Assembly: GCA_003202005.1 (NCBI GenBank)
Contig: QJJF01000006.1
Coordinates: 174,171 to 238,170, forward strand
DNA from: Williamsia faeni
GTDB lineage: Bacteria > Actinomycetota > Actinomycetes > Mycobacteriales > Mycobacteriaceae
Reading direction: 5' to 3'
DNA length: 64,000 bases
Both the position numbers and the translations under genes were made by a program. The notes under the pieces were generated by a model that worked only from the letters and a program-made list of their open reading frames with translations, had not been told where the DNA came from and made no database searches. Of this stretch, positions 27,414 to 36,500 are shown one piece after another (the stretch's first letter is position 1; each line of letters starts with the position of its first letter).

Positions 27414-27599
27414 TCACCAGCTGCTCTTCTGCACACCGGGCAGCTCGCCCGCGTGTGCCATTTCGCGCAAGCAGATACGGCACAGGCCGAACTTGCGGAA
27501 AACCGCGTGCGGGCGACCGCAACGGTTGCAGCGGGTGTAGCCACGCACGGCGAACTTGGGCTTCTTGTTGGCCTTGTTGACCAGCGCCTTCTTTGCCAT
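27414..27599 (-). CDS. rpsZ: 30S ribosomal protein S14 type Z, zinc-binding
   Basis: A 61-residue S14 of the short zinc-binding type, with Cys24-x2-Cys27 and Cys40-x2-Cys43 ([12 protein letters not shown] and [11 protein letters not shown]). It starts [16 protein letters not shown] one base after the rplE stop. Actinobacteria often carry a second, zinc-free S14 elsewhere under Zur control. Here it is the last gene of a transcript that ends at a strong terminator, whereas it normally runs on into rpsH. Confidence 0.98.
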   Translation of the reverse strand: MAKKALVNKANKKPKFAVRGYTRCNRCGRPHAVFRKFGLCRICLREMAHAGELPGVQKSSW

Positions 27600-27600
27600 G

Positions 27601-28179
27601 TCAGTTGTCCTTCGCGTTGGGGTCTTTGAACGGGAAGCCGAGCTGACGCAGCAGTGCCCGACCTTCGTCATCGTTGGTCGCGGTGGTGACGACGGTGATG
27701 TCCATGCCGCGAGGCCGATCGATGTTGTCGATGTTGATCTCATGGAACATCGACTGCTCGTTGAGACCGAAGGTGTAGTTGCCGTTGCCGTCGAACTGGC
27801 GATCGCTCAGGCCACGGAAGTCCCTGATACGCGGCAAGGCGATCGAGACGAGGCGGTCGAGGAACTCCCACATGCGGTCGCCACGCAGGGTGACGCGGGC
27901 GCCGATGGGCATACCCTCACGCAGCTTGAACTGCGCGATCGACTTGCGGGCCCGACGGACCTCCGGCTTCTGGCCGGTGATCAGTTCGAGGTCCTTGATG
28001 GCGCCGTTGATCAGCTTGGCGTCACGGGCAGCGTCGCCGACACCCATGTTGACGACAACCTTGACGACGCCCGGGATCTGCATGACGTTGTCGTATTCGA
28101 ACTGCTCGTTGAGAGCGTCCTTGATCTCCGCGCGGTAGCGGAGCTTCAGCCGAGGCTGGATCTTCTCAGTGGTGCTCAT
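27601..28179 (-). CDS. rplE: 50S ribosomal protein L5
   Basis: Binds 5S rRNA and contacts the P-site tRNA in the central protuberance. The 192-residue product starts [20 protein letters not shown] and has the family stretch [20 protein letters not shown]. Longer frames exist, but the ATG at 28179, one base after the rplX stop, fits family starts. It precedes rpsZ by one base. Confidence 0.99.
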   Translation of the reverse strand: MSTTEKIQPRLKLRYRAEIKDALNEQFEYDNVMQIPGVVKVVVNMGVGDAARDAKLINGAIKDLELITGQKPEVRRARKSIAQFKLREGMPIGARVTLRGDRMWEFLDRLVSIALPRIRDFRGLSDRQFDGNGNYTFGLNEQSMFHEINIDNIDRPRGMDITVVTTATNDDEGRALLRQLGFPFKDPNAKDN

Positions 28180-28180
28180 G

Positions 28181-28495
28181 TCAGATGTCCTTCCCGTTCT
28201 TGCGGGAAATGCGCACGCGCTTGCCGTTGTCGTCGGTGCGGTAACCGATGCGCGTGGGGTTGCCGTCAGAGTCAACAACCATCACGTTCGAGACGTGGAT
28301 GGCGGCTTCCTGGGTGACAATGCCGCCCGAGGATGCGCCACGCTCGTTCTGCGAGGCGGAGGTGTGCTTCTTGATCCGGTTGACGCCTTCGACCAGGATC
28401 CGGTTGCGCTGCGGGTAGGACTCGATGACCTTGCCCTTTGCGCCCTTGTCCTTGCCGGCAACGACAATCACGGTATCGCCCTTGTGAACCTTCAT
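28181..28495 (-). CDS. rplX: 50S ribosomal protein L24
   Basis: One of the proteins that starts large-subunit assembly. The 104-residue product opens with the KOW motif ([20 protein letters not shown]) and has [20 protein letters not shown]. It is packed between rplN and rplE with one-base gaps on both sides. Confidence 0.99.
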   Translation of the reverse strand: MKVHKGDTVIVVAGKDKGAKGKVIESYPQRNRILVEGVNRIKKHTSASQNERGASSGGIVTQEAAIHVSNVMVVDSDGNPTRIGYRTDDNGKRVRISRKNGKDI

Positions 28496-28496
28496 G

Positions 28497-28865
28497 TCAG
28501 AGCACCTCCGGAGCCAGCGAGACGATCTTCATGAACTTCTTCTCACGCAGCTCGCGGCCGACCGGGCCGAAGATGCGGGTTCCACGGGGATCGCTCTCGT
28601 TCTTGATGATGACGGCAGCGTTCTCGTCGAACTTGATGTACGAGCCATCCGGACGACGGCGCTCCTTGGTGGTGCGCACGATAACCGCCTTGACGACCTC
28701 TCCCCGCTTGACGTTTCCGCCGGGGATGGCGTCTTTGACAGTGGCGACGATGACGTCACCAATGCCGGCGTAACGCCGTGACGAGCCTCCGAGCACGCGG
28801 ATGCACAAGATTTCCTTGGCACCGGTGTTGTCGGCGACCCGCAGGCGTGATTCCTGCTGGATCAC
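28497..28865 (-). CDS. rplN: 50S ribosomal protein L14
   Basis: L14 forms an inter-subunit bridge and is the target of ribosome silencing factor RsfS. The 122-residue product begins with GTG at 28865 ([20 protein letters not shown]), the normal L14 start. It is the first gene of its block, because the link to rpsQ is broken by the 8-kb island. The 207-nt gap upstream must therefore carry a promoter, unless transcription comes from the LuxR-type gene; TTGACC on the minus strand at 29022-29017 is a weak candidate -35. Confidence 0.98.
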   Translation of the reverse strand: MIQQESRLRVADNTGAKEILCIRVLGGSSRRYAGIGDVIVATVKDAIPGGNVKRGEVVKAVIVRTTKERRRPDGSYIKFDENAAVIIKNESDPRGTRIFGPVGRELREKKFMKIVSLAPEVL

Positions 28866-29072
28866 TTTTTCTCCTTGACCTGGCTGGTAAATATGTGTGG
28901 CGGATTTCCGTCCCGACACACGCGGTCCGTTGCCATCGGTGGCGCGCCTGCCTGCAGTTATCCACCACAGGGGGTTCGCTGCTCGAAGTGCGGGCACAGA
29001 TGTGCCGCGGGCAACCGGTCAAGCATAGGTGAAAGACCAGGTCGGATACAAATCACCGCTGGTCGCGGTCGG

Positions 29073-29339
29073 TCACCAGTCGTCGAGTGAGGTGTAGCCG
29101 TCCTGGATCGCACGGGCCAGCAACTGCGACTTGGTTCTCGCCGAGCGGCCGACGAGGGCGTATTTCGCCCGGATCCTGGTGACGTGGGTATTGACTGTCG
29201 TCTGCGAGATGTAGAGCGACGCAGCCGCCTCCTCCTTGGAGTCAAAGGCGAACCAGGCGAGCAGGACTTCGACCTCGCGGGCCGACAGGACCGGAATCCG
29301 AGTTGCGAGCGACGGGGACAAGGAACTGTCGACACTCAT
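29073..29339 (-). CDS. Small LuxR-type HTH protein
   Basis: An 88-residue protein that is almost only a GerE/LuxR helix-turn-helix domain (residues 15-75: PVLSAREVEVLLAWFAFDSK, then AASLYISQTTVNTHVTRIRA). It has no receiver or ligand domain, so it may act as a stand-alone DNA binder; NarL-like single-domain proteins of this size occur in Mycobacteriales, often next to larger LuxR genes. It reads toward rplN on the same strand, 207 nt upstream, and so could influence that transcript. Function unknown. Confidence 0.85.
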   Translation of the reverse strand: MSVDSSLSPSLATRIPVLSAREVEVLLAWFAFDSKEEAAASLYISQTTVNTHVTRIRAKYALVGRSARTKSQLLARAIQDGYTSLDDW

Positions 29340-29493
29340 CTGGCGACTCTCTTCTGCTGGTGGCTGATGCCATGGCTCGTCCCCCGACGTCGTTCAAGCG
29401 TAGAAACCCCGGGCCAGGTCGGTAAGTCCCAGTTCTAGGGGGTCCGAGCCGGCGGTAGCTCACCTCTGGATCAGGCATAGAAGTTAGGTTGGT

Positions 29494-29658
29494 GTGACGT
29501 CGGACGGTGAGAACACCGCCACGGCAACAGTCGAAGTCGCCAGCCCCCATACCCCCGAGCCGGTCGCGATGCCGCTGGGATTTGTCTACGTCGACGGCAC
29601 GTGGAAGCTCACGACCGACGCCATCAACTCACTCGTGTCGATGGGCGGCGGTCACTGA
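29494..29658 (+). CDS. Short ORF resembling the C-terminus of a secreted low-molecular-weight antigen
   Basis: A 54-codon frame starting at GTG 29494, directly preceded by an in-frame stop, and ending TGA at 29656-29658. Its C-terminal half (PLGFVYVDGTWKLTTDAINS) is reminiscent of the C-terminal beta-strand segment in mycobacterial MTB12-like exported proteins, but there is no signal peptide or rest of the domain. A good terminator follows. I read it as the surviving 3' end of a gene that lost its front, or a very small gene; recognition is by memory of the family pattern and is uncertain. Confidence 0.4.
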   Translation: MTSDGENTATATVEVASPHTPEPVAMPLGFVYVDGTWKLTTDAINSLVSMGGGH

Positions 29659-29679
29659 CAGCTTGCCCGACAGCTGACG

Positions 29680-29708
29680 ATGCCCGGCCGCACTCTGCGG
29701 CCGGGCAT
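29680..29708 (+). terminator. Terminator hairpin after the short ORF
   Basis: A perfect 13-bp GC-rich stem (29680-29692 with 29696-29708), a 3-nt loop, then TTC. It lies 22 nt after the short ORF. A complete terminator behind a 54-codon frame supports the view that a larger gene once ended here. Confidence 0.85.
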
Positions 29709-29800
29709 TTCATGTCCATCGATCGAACGTGCCACAGCTCATACGGCCGGTCAGTTCGATTCCCTTAAGGTGGAATCAACTCTTCGTCAGAGAGGCAATC

Positions 29801-30358
29801 ATGACCGACAGCAATGGCTTTGCCGATCGCGACCGGATCGACTTGACCAAGGGTCCGCGCAACGCCTCCGGTCACGACACCACGCCGCTGCCCTCACCCG
29901 TCTCCGCACCGGAACTTCCGGAGGCCGGCTCTGACTTCTGGCAGCCGTACACCCCGTACGTCGATCCGCTGGCCGCCCTGGACCCCGCCTATCCGCCGTA
30001 CCCCGTCGCCTACCCGCAGACGCTCTACCCGACCGGTCAGTACGCGCAGGCCCAGTACTACGCCAATCCGTATCTGATGGCCCCCCAGCATGTGATGGTC
30101 CGGCCACGCTCGAACGCCATGGCCACCGGCGCGTTGATCTCCTCACTGGTCGCGTACCCCGCGATGTTCTTCTGCTTCGCCGGCGCACTGATCGCACCGG
30201 TGAGCGTGGTCCTGGGCGTCATCGCCCTCAATCAGATCAAGGACCGCCCGTACGAAAGTGGCGAAGGCCAGGCCTGGAGCGGAATCATCCTCGGCGGCCT
30301 GCTCACCGTGCTCTGCATCGGCCTGGCCGCGGCCTGGGTCGCGCTGATCGCGGGTTAG
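29801..30358 (+). CDS. DUF4190-type membrane protein
   Basis: A 185-residue protein. Residues 1-105 are polar and rich in Pro, Tyr, Ala and Gln (PPYPVAYPQTLYPTGQYAQA), probably disordered and cytoplasmic. Residues 108-150 and 160-184 form two hydrophobic segments with the short conserved link NQIKDRPYESGEGQAWSGII typical of DUF4190 proteins. The ATG at 29801 gives the clean start (MTDSNGFADRDRID). Function unknown; such proteins are common and often neighbour other cell-envelope genes. It ends 10 nt before the TetR gene, so the two are probably one transcript. Confidence 0.85.
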   Translation: MTDSNGFADRDRIDLTKGPRNASGHDTTPLPSPVSAPELPEAGSDFWQPYTPYVDPLAALDPAYPPYPVAYPQTLYPTGQYAQAQYYANPYLMAPQHVMVRPRSNAMATGALISSLVAYPAMFFCFAGALIAPVSVVLGVIALNQIKDRPYESGEGQAWSGIILGGLLTVLCIGLAAAWVALIAG

Positions 30359-30368
30359 CTCACATCCG

Positions 30369-30968
30369 ATGACCGATACGAGCCTTGACCGGGGCAAACG
30401 AGAGTTGCTCGACGCAGCCGAACGGTTGATCGCAACCCGCGGCTACGAAGTTCCCTTGCGTGACATCGCGGTTGCCGCCGGTCACCGCAACAACTCCGCG
30501 GTGCAGTACCACTACGGCAATCGCCAGGGCTTGATCTCGGCGATTGTCGCAAGGCGCCTGGGCCCGATGGAGGTCGAACGGGCGCGAATGCTGGAAGACT
30601 TTGGCGCACAAGGGAAAAGGCCCAGCGTTCGTGACCTCATCAGCATATTGGTCCTTCCGATCCTGGAGATGAAGGGCACGCACTATGCCCGATTCCTCGA
30701 GGTGACCCGGCCGTCATGGCCAGACGAATCGATTCCGACCGGGTACACCGAATGGCCCAAGGTTCTCGATCAGCTGAACCAGTCACTCTCGGGCGACACC
30801 GCAACCCGGCATCGACGAGTCGCCGCGGTGGCGACCGCGATGTTTGCATTGATCGCCGACTTCGAACGCCGCACCGAACTCGGCGATCAATCGGAATCGG
30901 AACCAGACGAGATCATCGACATGCTGACGTCGATGATGACCACACCCATTCAGACCGCGGCAACCTAG
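30369..30968 (+). CDS. TetR-family transcriptional regulator
   Basis: A 199-residue regulator. The N-terminal helix-turn-helix is at residues 10-55 (LLDAAERLIATRGYEVPLRD, then HRNNSAVQYHYGNRQGLI); the rest is an all-helical ligand domain without recognisable specificity. It follows the DUF4190 gene by 10 nt. The next gene is the protease of the four-gene unit, 76 nt downstream past an inverted repeat that could include an operator. Control of either neighbour is possible. Confidence 0.93.
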   Translation: MTDTSLDRGKRELLDAAERLIATRGYEVPLRDIAVAAGHRNNSAVQYHYGNRQGLISAIVARRLGPMEVERARMLEDFGAQGKRPSVRDLISILVLPILEMKGTHYARFLEVTRPSWPDESIPTGYTEWPKVLDQLNQSLSGDTATRHRRVAAVATAMFALIADFERRTELGDQSESEPDEIIDMLTSMMTTPIQTAAT

Positions 30969-30978
30969 AGGCGCCGGG

Positions 30979-31041
30979 GAACTTTCACGTGCGTGGCCGA
31001 CTCCTATCGGCAACAACACATCCCCACGCGACGGAAAGTTC
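30979..31041 (+). promoter_or_regulatory. Inverted repeat covering the ribosome site of the protease gene
   Basis: Arms 30979-30996 and 31024-31041 match at 14 of 18 positions, with perfect outer 8 bp (GAACTTTC / GAAAGTTC). The right arm contains the GGAAAG ribosome site of the gene starting at 31045, so the folded RNA would hide it. It may be a TetR operator pair, an attenuator, or a translational lock. Confidence 0.6.
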
Positions 31042-31044
31042 ACG

Positions 31045-31887
31045 ATGATTGAAGCCGGAATCGACTTCGAGCCAACCGATACCCAGGTTGAAGACCCGCA
31101 AACCTCCACCCTCGGGGAGTGGTCTGATCACGACATCACCTTCGATCAACCGGATGATCCCGAACCATCCGCCGAACCGGGCGAGAATGCCGGTGACGCC
31201 GACGAGTACTCCGAGCACTGGTTCCTGCAGGCCGAGGACGGCACATGTGTGCCGGCGAGCGTCGCCCAGATTGTTGCCGAGTACACCGGCGAAAACATCC
31301 AGAGCGAAGAAGCCTTTGTTCAGATGGCCCAAGAGAACGGCTATTTCGCCGGCGGCGACGTCAGCAACGGGATGTCGATCTATGCGGCCGCGGATCTGTT
31401 GGAACAGAACGGGATTCCCGCCACCGTCGAGACCGGCACGATGTCGGACCTGTCGACGGCATTGGACGAGGGCCGCGGGGTCCTGCTCTACGTCGACTCC
31501 GGCGAGTATTGGGATCCCGAGCAAGAGGAAGTCGACGAGGCCCGGGGCCGCGACCAGGGCGGCGACCACTGCGTCGTCGTCAGCGAGATCGACTACGACA
31601 AAGGCGTTGTCTACCTCAGCGATCCCGGCCATCCCGACGGTGACCGCATGGAGGTTCCGCTCGATGAGTTCGAGGAGGCCTGGGGCGACGCCGACAACAC
31701 GATGATCGTCTGCGATGAACCCTCCCCCAACAGCGGCGTCCAAGACGCAGAACCATCAGACGCCGACGGCACCACCGATCCGCTGCTGGATACCGGCACC
31801 GAAACCGAGGGCGGCCTGGACGCCGCCATCGACTGGGCCACTGCACGTCCGTGGCTGCTGCTGCCGCTGGTCATCGGTGGACACTGA
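31045..31887 (+). CDS. Papain-like (C39-type) cysteine peptidase homologue
   Basis: A 280-residue acidic protein. The core (residues 55-225) has the layout of a Peptidase_C39-like fold: Gln62 and Cys68 in LQAEDGTCVPASVAQI, His175 in GGDHCVVVSEI, and Asp193 in VVYLSDPGHP. These would form the oxyanion hole and the catalytic triad. There is no signal peptide; the first 55 residues are an acidic disordered leader. The C-terminus ends in a hydrophobic patch (ARPWLLLPLVIGGH). The nuclease gene starts 22 nt downstream, so this is probably the first gene of a four-gene unit with the ATPase. Substrate unknown. Confidence 0.72.
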   Translation: MIEAGIDFEPTDTQVEDPQTSTLGEWSDHDITFDQPDDPEPSAEPGENAGDADEYSEHWFLQAEDGTCVPASVAQIVAEYTGENIQSEEAFVQMAQENGYFAGGDVSNGMSIYAAADLLEQNGIPATVETGTMSDLSTALDEGRGVLLYVDSGEYWDPEQEEVDEARGRDQGGDHCVVVSEIDYDKGVVYLSDPGHPDGDRMEVPLDEFEEAWGDADNTMIVCDEPSPNSGVQDAEPSDADGTTDPLLDTGTETEGGLDAAIDWATARPWLLLPLVIGGH

Positions 31888-31909
31888 CGGTTGACGGTAG
31901 GTTCTGGCC

Positions 31910-32932
31910 ATGGATTGGTCGGCCCTGCCAACATCGGGAATCACTGCACTCACCGGCATCAACCCGACCGACATGGCGATCGCCCTGGACGACCTGCCCG
32001 ATGACGCGCCCGCGGTCCTTCTGATCCGACTCGATCAGGTCACCGACATTTCGCAGGTGCTGGGCGACCTCGTGGCCGTACTGGAGAACATCACCTACGA
32101 CCTCTACCCGGTGTGGCTCCCGGGGGCCGAGGTATCCCCTGGTCGGGCAACCATCGACCGCGCCGCCGCCCGGGCCCTCGCTTCGGAACTGGCTGCGCGA
32201 TCGGACCACTACCGACCGTTCCTCATGGATCTGACGTCCAACGCCATCGCGGCGCACACCCGAGTCGAGCCGCTCAGCATGGGCGACAAGTATTCCGCCG
32301 CCACCCGGATGTCCGGGCTGATCCGGGTGATCGCAACAAGTTTCGATCACGAACGGGTGGTGTTGGCGTTGTATTCACCGACACCGCTGCCGACGGAGCA
32401 GCAGCGTTGTGTGGCGGCGGTCAGCGATTGGCTGAGCGCATACGTCGGGGTCTGGCTCCTCGACGACATCACTGCTGCCGTCGACCGCTTCACGACTGTG
32501 CGGGCGATGGACAGTCCGGGCGAAGCGCTGGATGAGGCCCCGTGGACGCTGCCCGCCGCGGCGTTCCCGCCGATCTCCGGACGACCGCACCCCGCAAGCG
32601 CGGCCGAACAACGGCTCGAGTCGCACCTGGCCCGCGTTCCGTGGGCAGCGGATCGCCGATGGAACCATCTCGTGCCCACCGGCGATCTTCAACCGTTTGT
32701 ACGAGCTGATCTGCTGTTGCCGGATGCCAGAATTGTCGTGGAGATCGACGGCGCCGACCATCGAACCGCCACGAAGTACTCCGACGATCGGACGCGGGAT
32801 GTCGCACTGCAACTCGCCGGATACCTGGTGGTCCGCTTCACAAATGAACAGGTGCTGAGCGACACCGCACGCATTGCAGACATAATCGAGAAACTGCGTT
32901 CTGATCGCTTGGCTGCAAAGGAGCTCCCGTGA
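31910..32932 (+). CDS. Protein with C-terminal Vsr/DUF559-like nuclease domain
   Basis: A 340-residue protein. Residues 1-215 form a domain I do not recognise. Residues 228-325 fit the PD-(D/E)xK nuclease fold of the Vsr/DUF559 group: an N-terminal helix with Glu233 (SAAEQRLESHL), Asp267 (FVRADLLLPD), Glu278-x-Asp280 (IVVEIDGADH), then DDRTRDVALQLAGYLVVRFT. The motif order and the GYxVxRF strand are typical, so metal-dependent DNA cleavage is likely. It overlaps the winged-helix gene by 4 nt and is thus made together with it and the ATPase. Confidence 0.78.
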   Translation: MDWSALPTSGITALTGINPTDMAIALDDLPDDAPAVLLIRLDQVTDISQVLGDLVAVLENITYDLYPVWLPGAEVSPGRATIDRAAARALASELAARSDHYRPFLMDLTSNAIAAHTRVEPLSMGDKYSAATRMSGLIRVIATSFDHERVVLALYSPTPLPTEQQRCVAAVSDWLSAYVGVWLLDDITAAVDRFTTVRAMDSPGEALDEAPWTLPAAAFPPISGRPHPASAAEQRLESHLARVPWAADRRWNHLVPTGDLQPFVRADLLLPDARIVVEIDGADHRTATKYSDDRTRDVALQLAGYLVVRFTNEQVLSDTARIADIIEKLRSDRLAAKELP

Positions 32933-33591
32933 CCACTTCGGACCTCACCGGTACGGAGATGATCGTTTTGTTGGTGTTGATGGCCGAAGGTCGAGGCCTC
33001 ACCAATACCGAGATCAAGGAACGCGGGCCCGAACTCAAGGCCCCGAGTCGTCGCAAGCTCAACACGCGAGGGCTCATCGACAGCGATACGTCGAAGGTGC
33101 CGCACAAGCATTCATTGTCCGACCGCGGCTGGGCCAAATGCAACGAACTGCTCGGCACCACACCGCCCGCCGGCACCACCCCACAGGGCAAAGCGCTGTT
33201 CACCGTACTCGCCGGTCTCGGCCGCCATTTCCAACGATCCGATCTGCGATTGGCGGATGTCTTTCTGCCATTGGAAGATTCGGACCACGAAGATCCGGTC
33301 CCGCCGGCCTCATCCGAACAGCCGGCACCAGACATCGAAACCAGAGTGATCGACGCCTACCGGTCGCTCGCCCACAGGCCCGGTGCGTGGGTATCGCTGC
33401 GTAGGCTGCGTCCGGTCCTGAGCGATATCAGCCGGACCGACCTCGACGTAGCCCTGCGTTCGCTGTACACGCGACCGGGCATCATGTTGATCCCGGAAGA
33501 GAACCAGAAGACATTGACGCCCGATGACCGGGCCGCCGCCGTCTCGATCGGCGACCAAGACAAGCACCTCATCCATGTGGAGGCAGTGTGA
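32929..33591 (+). CDS. Winged-helix-like protein linking nuclease and ATPase
   Basis: A 220-residue protein with a GTG start at 32929 behind AAAGGAG. Residues 8-75 look like a winged helix (MIVLLVLMAEGRGLTNTEIK, RKLNTRGLIDSD, a beta-wing with KHSLSDRGWAKCNELL). Residues 130-205 look like a second winged helix (VIDAYRSLAHRPGAWVSLRR, then LDVALRSLYTRPGIMLIPEE). The middle is a Pro/Glu/Asp-rich linker. It shares 4 nt with both neighbours. It could be the DNA-recognition or adaptor part of a complex with the ATPase, or a regulator of the unit. Confidence 0.65.
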   Translation: MTTSDLTGTEMIVLLVLMAEGRGLTNTEIKERGPELKAPSRRKLNTRGLIDSDTSKVPHKHSLSDRGWAKCNELLGTTPPAGTTPQGKALFTVLAGLGRHFQRSDLRLADVFLPLEDSDHEDPVPPASSEQPAPDIETRVIDAYRSLAHRPGAWVSLRRLRPVLSDISRTDLDVALRSLYTRPGIMLIPEENQKTLTPDDRAAAVSIGDQDKHLIHVEAV

Positions 33592-36500
33592 CCTCCGTAT
33601 CGCCTCTCGAAGCGCTCACTAGGGCGCGCAGCGGCTTTTCCAACTCGGCGCATACCCGCGACGATGTGTGGATCTCGCACAACGACATTCACGTCGACGG
33701 ACTGCACGCGAAAGCTTGGCGAGCCATCGAACGCGCCGTTGCCGACGCACAGGAAAGTCGGGGCCCCAGTCCGCTCGGTGTGGTGCTGCAGGGGCAAGCC
33801 GGTACGGGTAAGACGCATCTCCTCGGCCAGATCCGTGAATACGTGCAAGGCCACGACGGCTACTTCGTCATGCTCGACCTGCTCGACCCGAGTGACTTCT
33901 GGCGCACGTTGCTCAGTTCATTGCTCGACTCGCTGAACCGGCAGATCGCACCGCCCGTCGACAAAACCCAACTCCACGACGTCATGCAGCGCCTCGCCGA
34001 CCTCGCCGGCACCTCGCGGGTTGCCCGGCGCGCGATCTCGGGCGAAACACTCATCACGCCCACGATTCTCGACGAATTCGTCGGCAGCCTGCGCAAACCG
34101 CTGCCTGCCCTCATCCGCAGCCACCACGCCACCCTGCGGGCGCTGGTGCTGTCCGCGGCACCGAGTTCAAGGCTCAACGACCTCGGTATCGCCTACCTCG
34201 AGAACAACATCGACGAGATCGACCCGGCAGAGCGAACCGAGTGGCAACTACCGCCCCGCGCCCTCCCCTATGAACAGACCGTCCGTGCCATCTCGGAGTA
34301 CATGGCGGTAACCGGACCCACCGTTCTGGCCATCGATCAGATCGATACCCTGATCGCGCAATCCCGATCCGGCACGGATGCCGCTACTTCCGCAGGATCC
34401 TACGCAGATGTCGTGGTCGACCTGGTAGCGCACGGCCTGATGTCGGTGCGAGAAGTCCTGCTCCGCACCGTCTGTGTGGTGTCATGTCTTCCCTCCGTCT
34501 GGACCATCATCGAAAACCAGGCGACGGCGACGGTACCGGATCGATTCCACGCCAACTTCGTCCTCCAGGGACTGCCTGACGGCGCTTTTGCCCGAACACT
34601 GGTCGAACGGCGCCTGTCCAAATCGTTTGCTGCGTCTGGCTTCACGCCGCCATATCCGACCTGGCCTGTCCAGGATCAGGCATTTGCCGCTGCCGCATCG
34701 CTGACCGCCCGGCGGTTGATCAAGCGCATCGACCGGCACATCAACGACTGTCTCGACAACGAGATCGCAACCGAGCTCGCGTCGTTGGCCGACGAGTCGA
34801 CCATCATTGTCAAGCCGCCACGGCCGCCGAAGAACCCTGACCTCGATGAGGTCTACGAACGTCACATCCGGAACGCCCTCACCGCGTCCGCAGTGGACCC
34901 GAAAAAGGAAGATGATGTGATTCCGGCGTTGTTGAACGCCGGATTACGCGCCTGGGCAGTCGAATCGGGTTCGGATGACTTCACGATCGATTACGTCGGC
35001 GGCCAGTACCGCCTCCATGCCCGGCTACGGCTGATCCTCGACGCCTTCACGGACGATGAACAGCACTGGGCGTTTCGCGCAATCTCTGCCACCAATCCCA
35101 AAGCAGTTCAATCACGCCTTCGGAACGCCTCGATCGACGCCGGCCTGTCGTCGTCGGTGCCGCGTCGTCAGCTCTTCATCCTGCGCAACATCGAGTGGCC
35201 CGGCGGCCCGAAAACGACCGACATGGTCAACGAGTTCACCGCCAATGGTGGACAGGTACTAGCGATGTCCTTCGACGACCTCGCCAGACTCAGTGCGCTC
35301 AACGAGATGACGAAGGCCATGCCAGCCGGGTTCGACGCGTGGCTCCGGTCGCATCGCCCTGCCCACCAGATCGAGTTCCTCAAAATCGCACTCACCGATG
35401 CCGGTACCATCACCGAGCGCGCGCCCGAATCGGCAGTCGATATCGATTGGATCAACCCGGAACCGCCGGCCCCAGAACCTCACACCGCCGAACCCCAAGC
35501 CGCTGAACTCGACACACCCGGAGAACCGACTCCGGAGCGGTTTGCGGAAATCACCACTGAGATACCGGTTTACGTCCCGGACGATCACCGTGATGTCCCG
35601 GTCTCGCCGGCCGCTGAGGCCCCGACAATCAACCTCGGTATCTCGCGATCGGGAACAACCGCGTCCGTCGACCTCGAAGCACTCCGGAAGCACACTGTCA
35701 TCTTCGCCGGGTCGGGTTCGGGCAAGACGGTGATGATTCGTCGGCTCATCGAAGAATGTGCGTTGCAAGGTGTTTCGGCGATCGTCCTCGATCCCAACAA
35801 CGACCTCGCACGGCTGGGAACAGCCTGGCCCGAGGCACCTTCGGGCTGGTCGGGCGATGACGCCGCCAAGGCAGTCGAGTACATCGACACAGTGGAAACC
35901 GTCATCTGGACGCCACGACTCAACGGCGGTCGTCCGTTGAGCTTTCAGCCACTCCCCGATTTCGAGGCCGTCCAAGAGAACCCGGACGAGTTCGACTTGG
36001 CCGTCGACGCAGCGGTGTCCGCGCTCAAGCCATATGCGGGGGTCAGTGGTGCGAAGGCAGCACTCCAGGAAGCAATCCTGAAGCGATCCATGGCGCTGTA
36101 CGGTCGGAAAGGCGGCGGGTCCCTCGGCGGGTACGTCGGCCTTTTGTCAGAGATGACGGACGACATGAGCGGACTGACCGACACTGAGAAGCTCGCGGGC
36201 ATCCTGGCCGAAAACCTCAAGGCCGCCATGATCATCAATCCGATGCTGGGTGGTGGCGGGACACCTGTCGACCCCTCGGTCCTGCTCACCCCAACTGCCG
36301 GCAAACGTGCCCGCATCTCGGTGATCAGCCTGATCGGCCTGCCCGACGAAAGTAACCGACAGGGTTTCGTGAATCAGCTCGAACTCGCCCTGTTCGCCTG
36401 GATCAAGAAAAATCCGGCGGGCGATCGCCCACTCGGTGCGTTGTTCGTCATGGACGAGGCCCAGACCCTGGTCCCGTCAGGGCGAGTGACCGCGTGCACG

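Noticed and set aside
31045-31887. Secreted bacteriocin-processing C39 exporter domain
   Set aside because: No signal peptide, membrane segments or ABC transporter; only the papain-like core is present.
35259-35975. Minus-strand frame of 238 codons inside the ATPase gene
   Set aside because: Lies across the linker and second Walker A of a real gene; no independent support.
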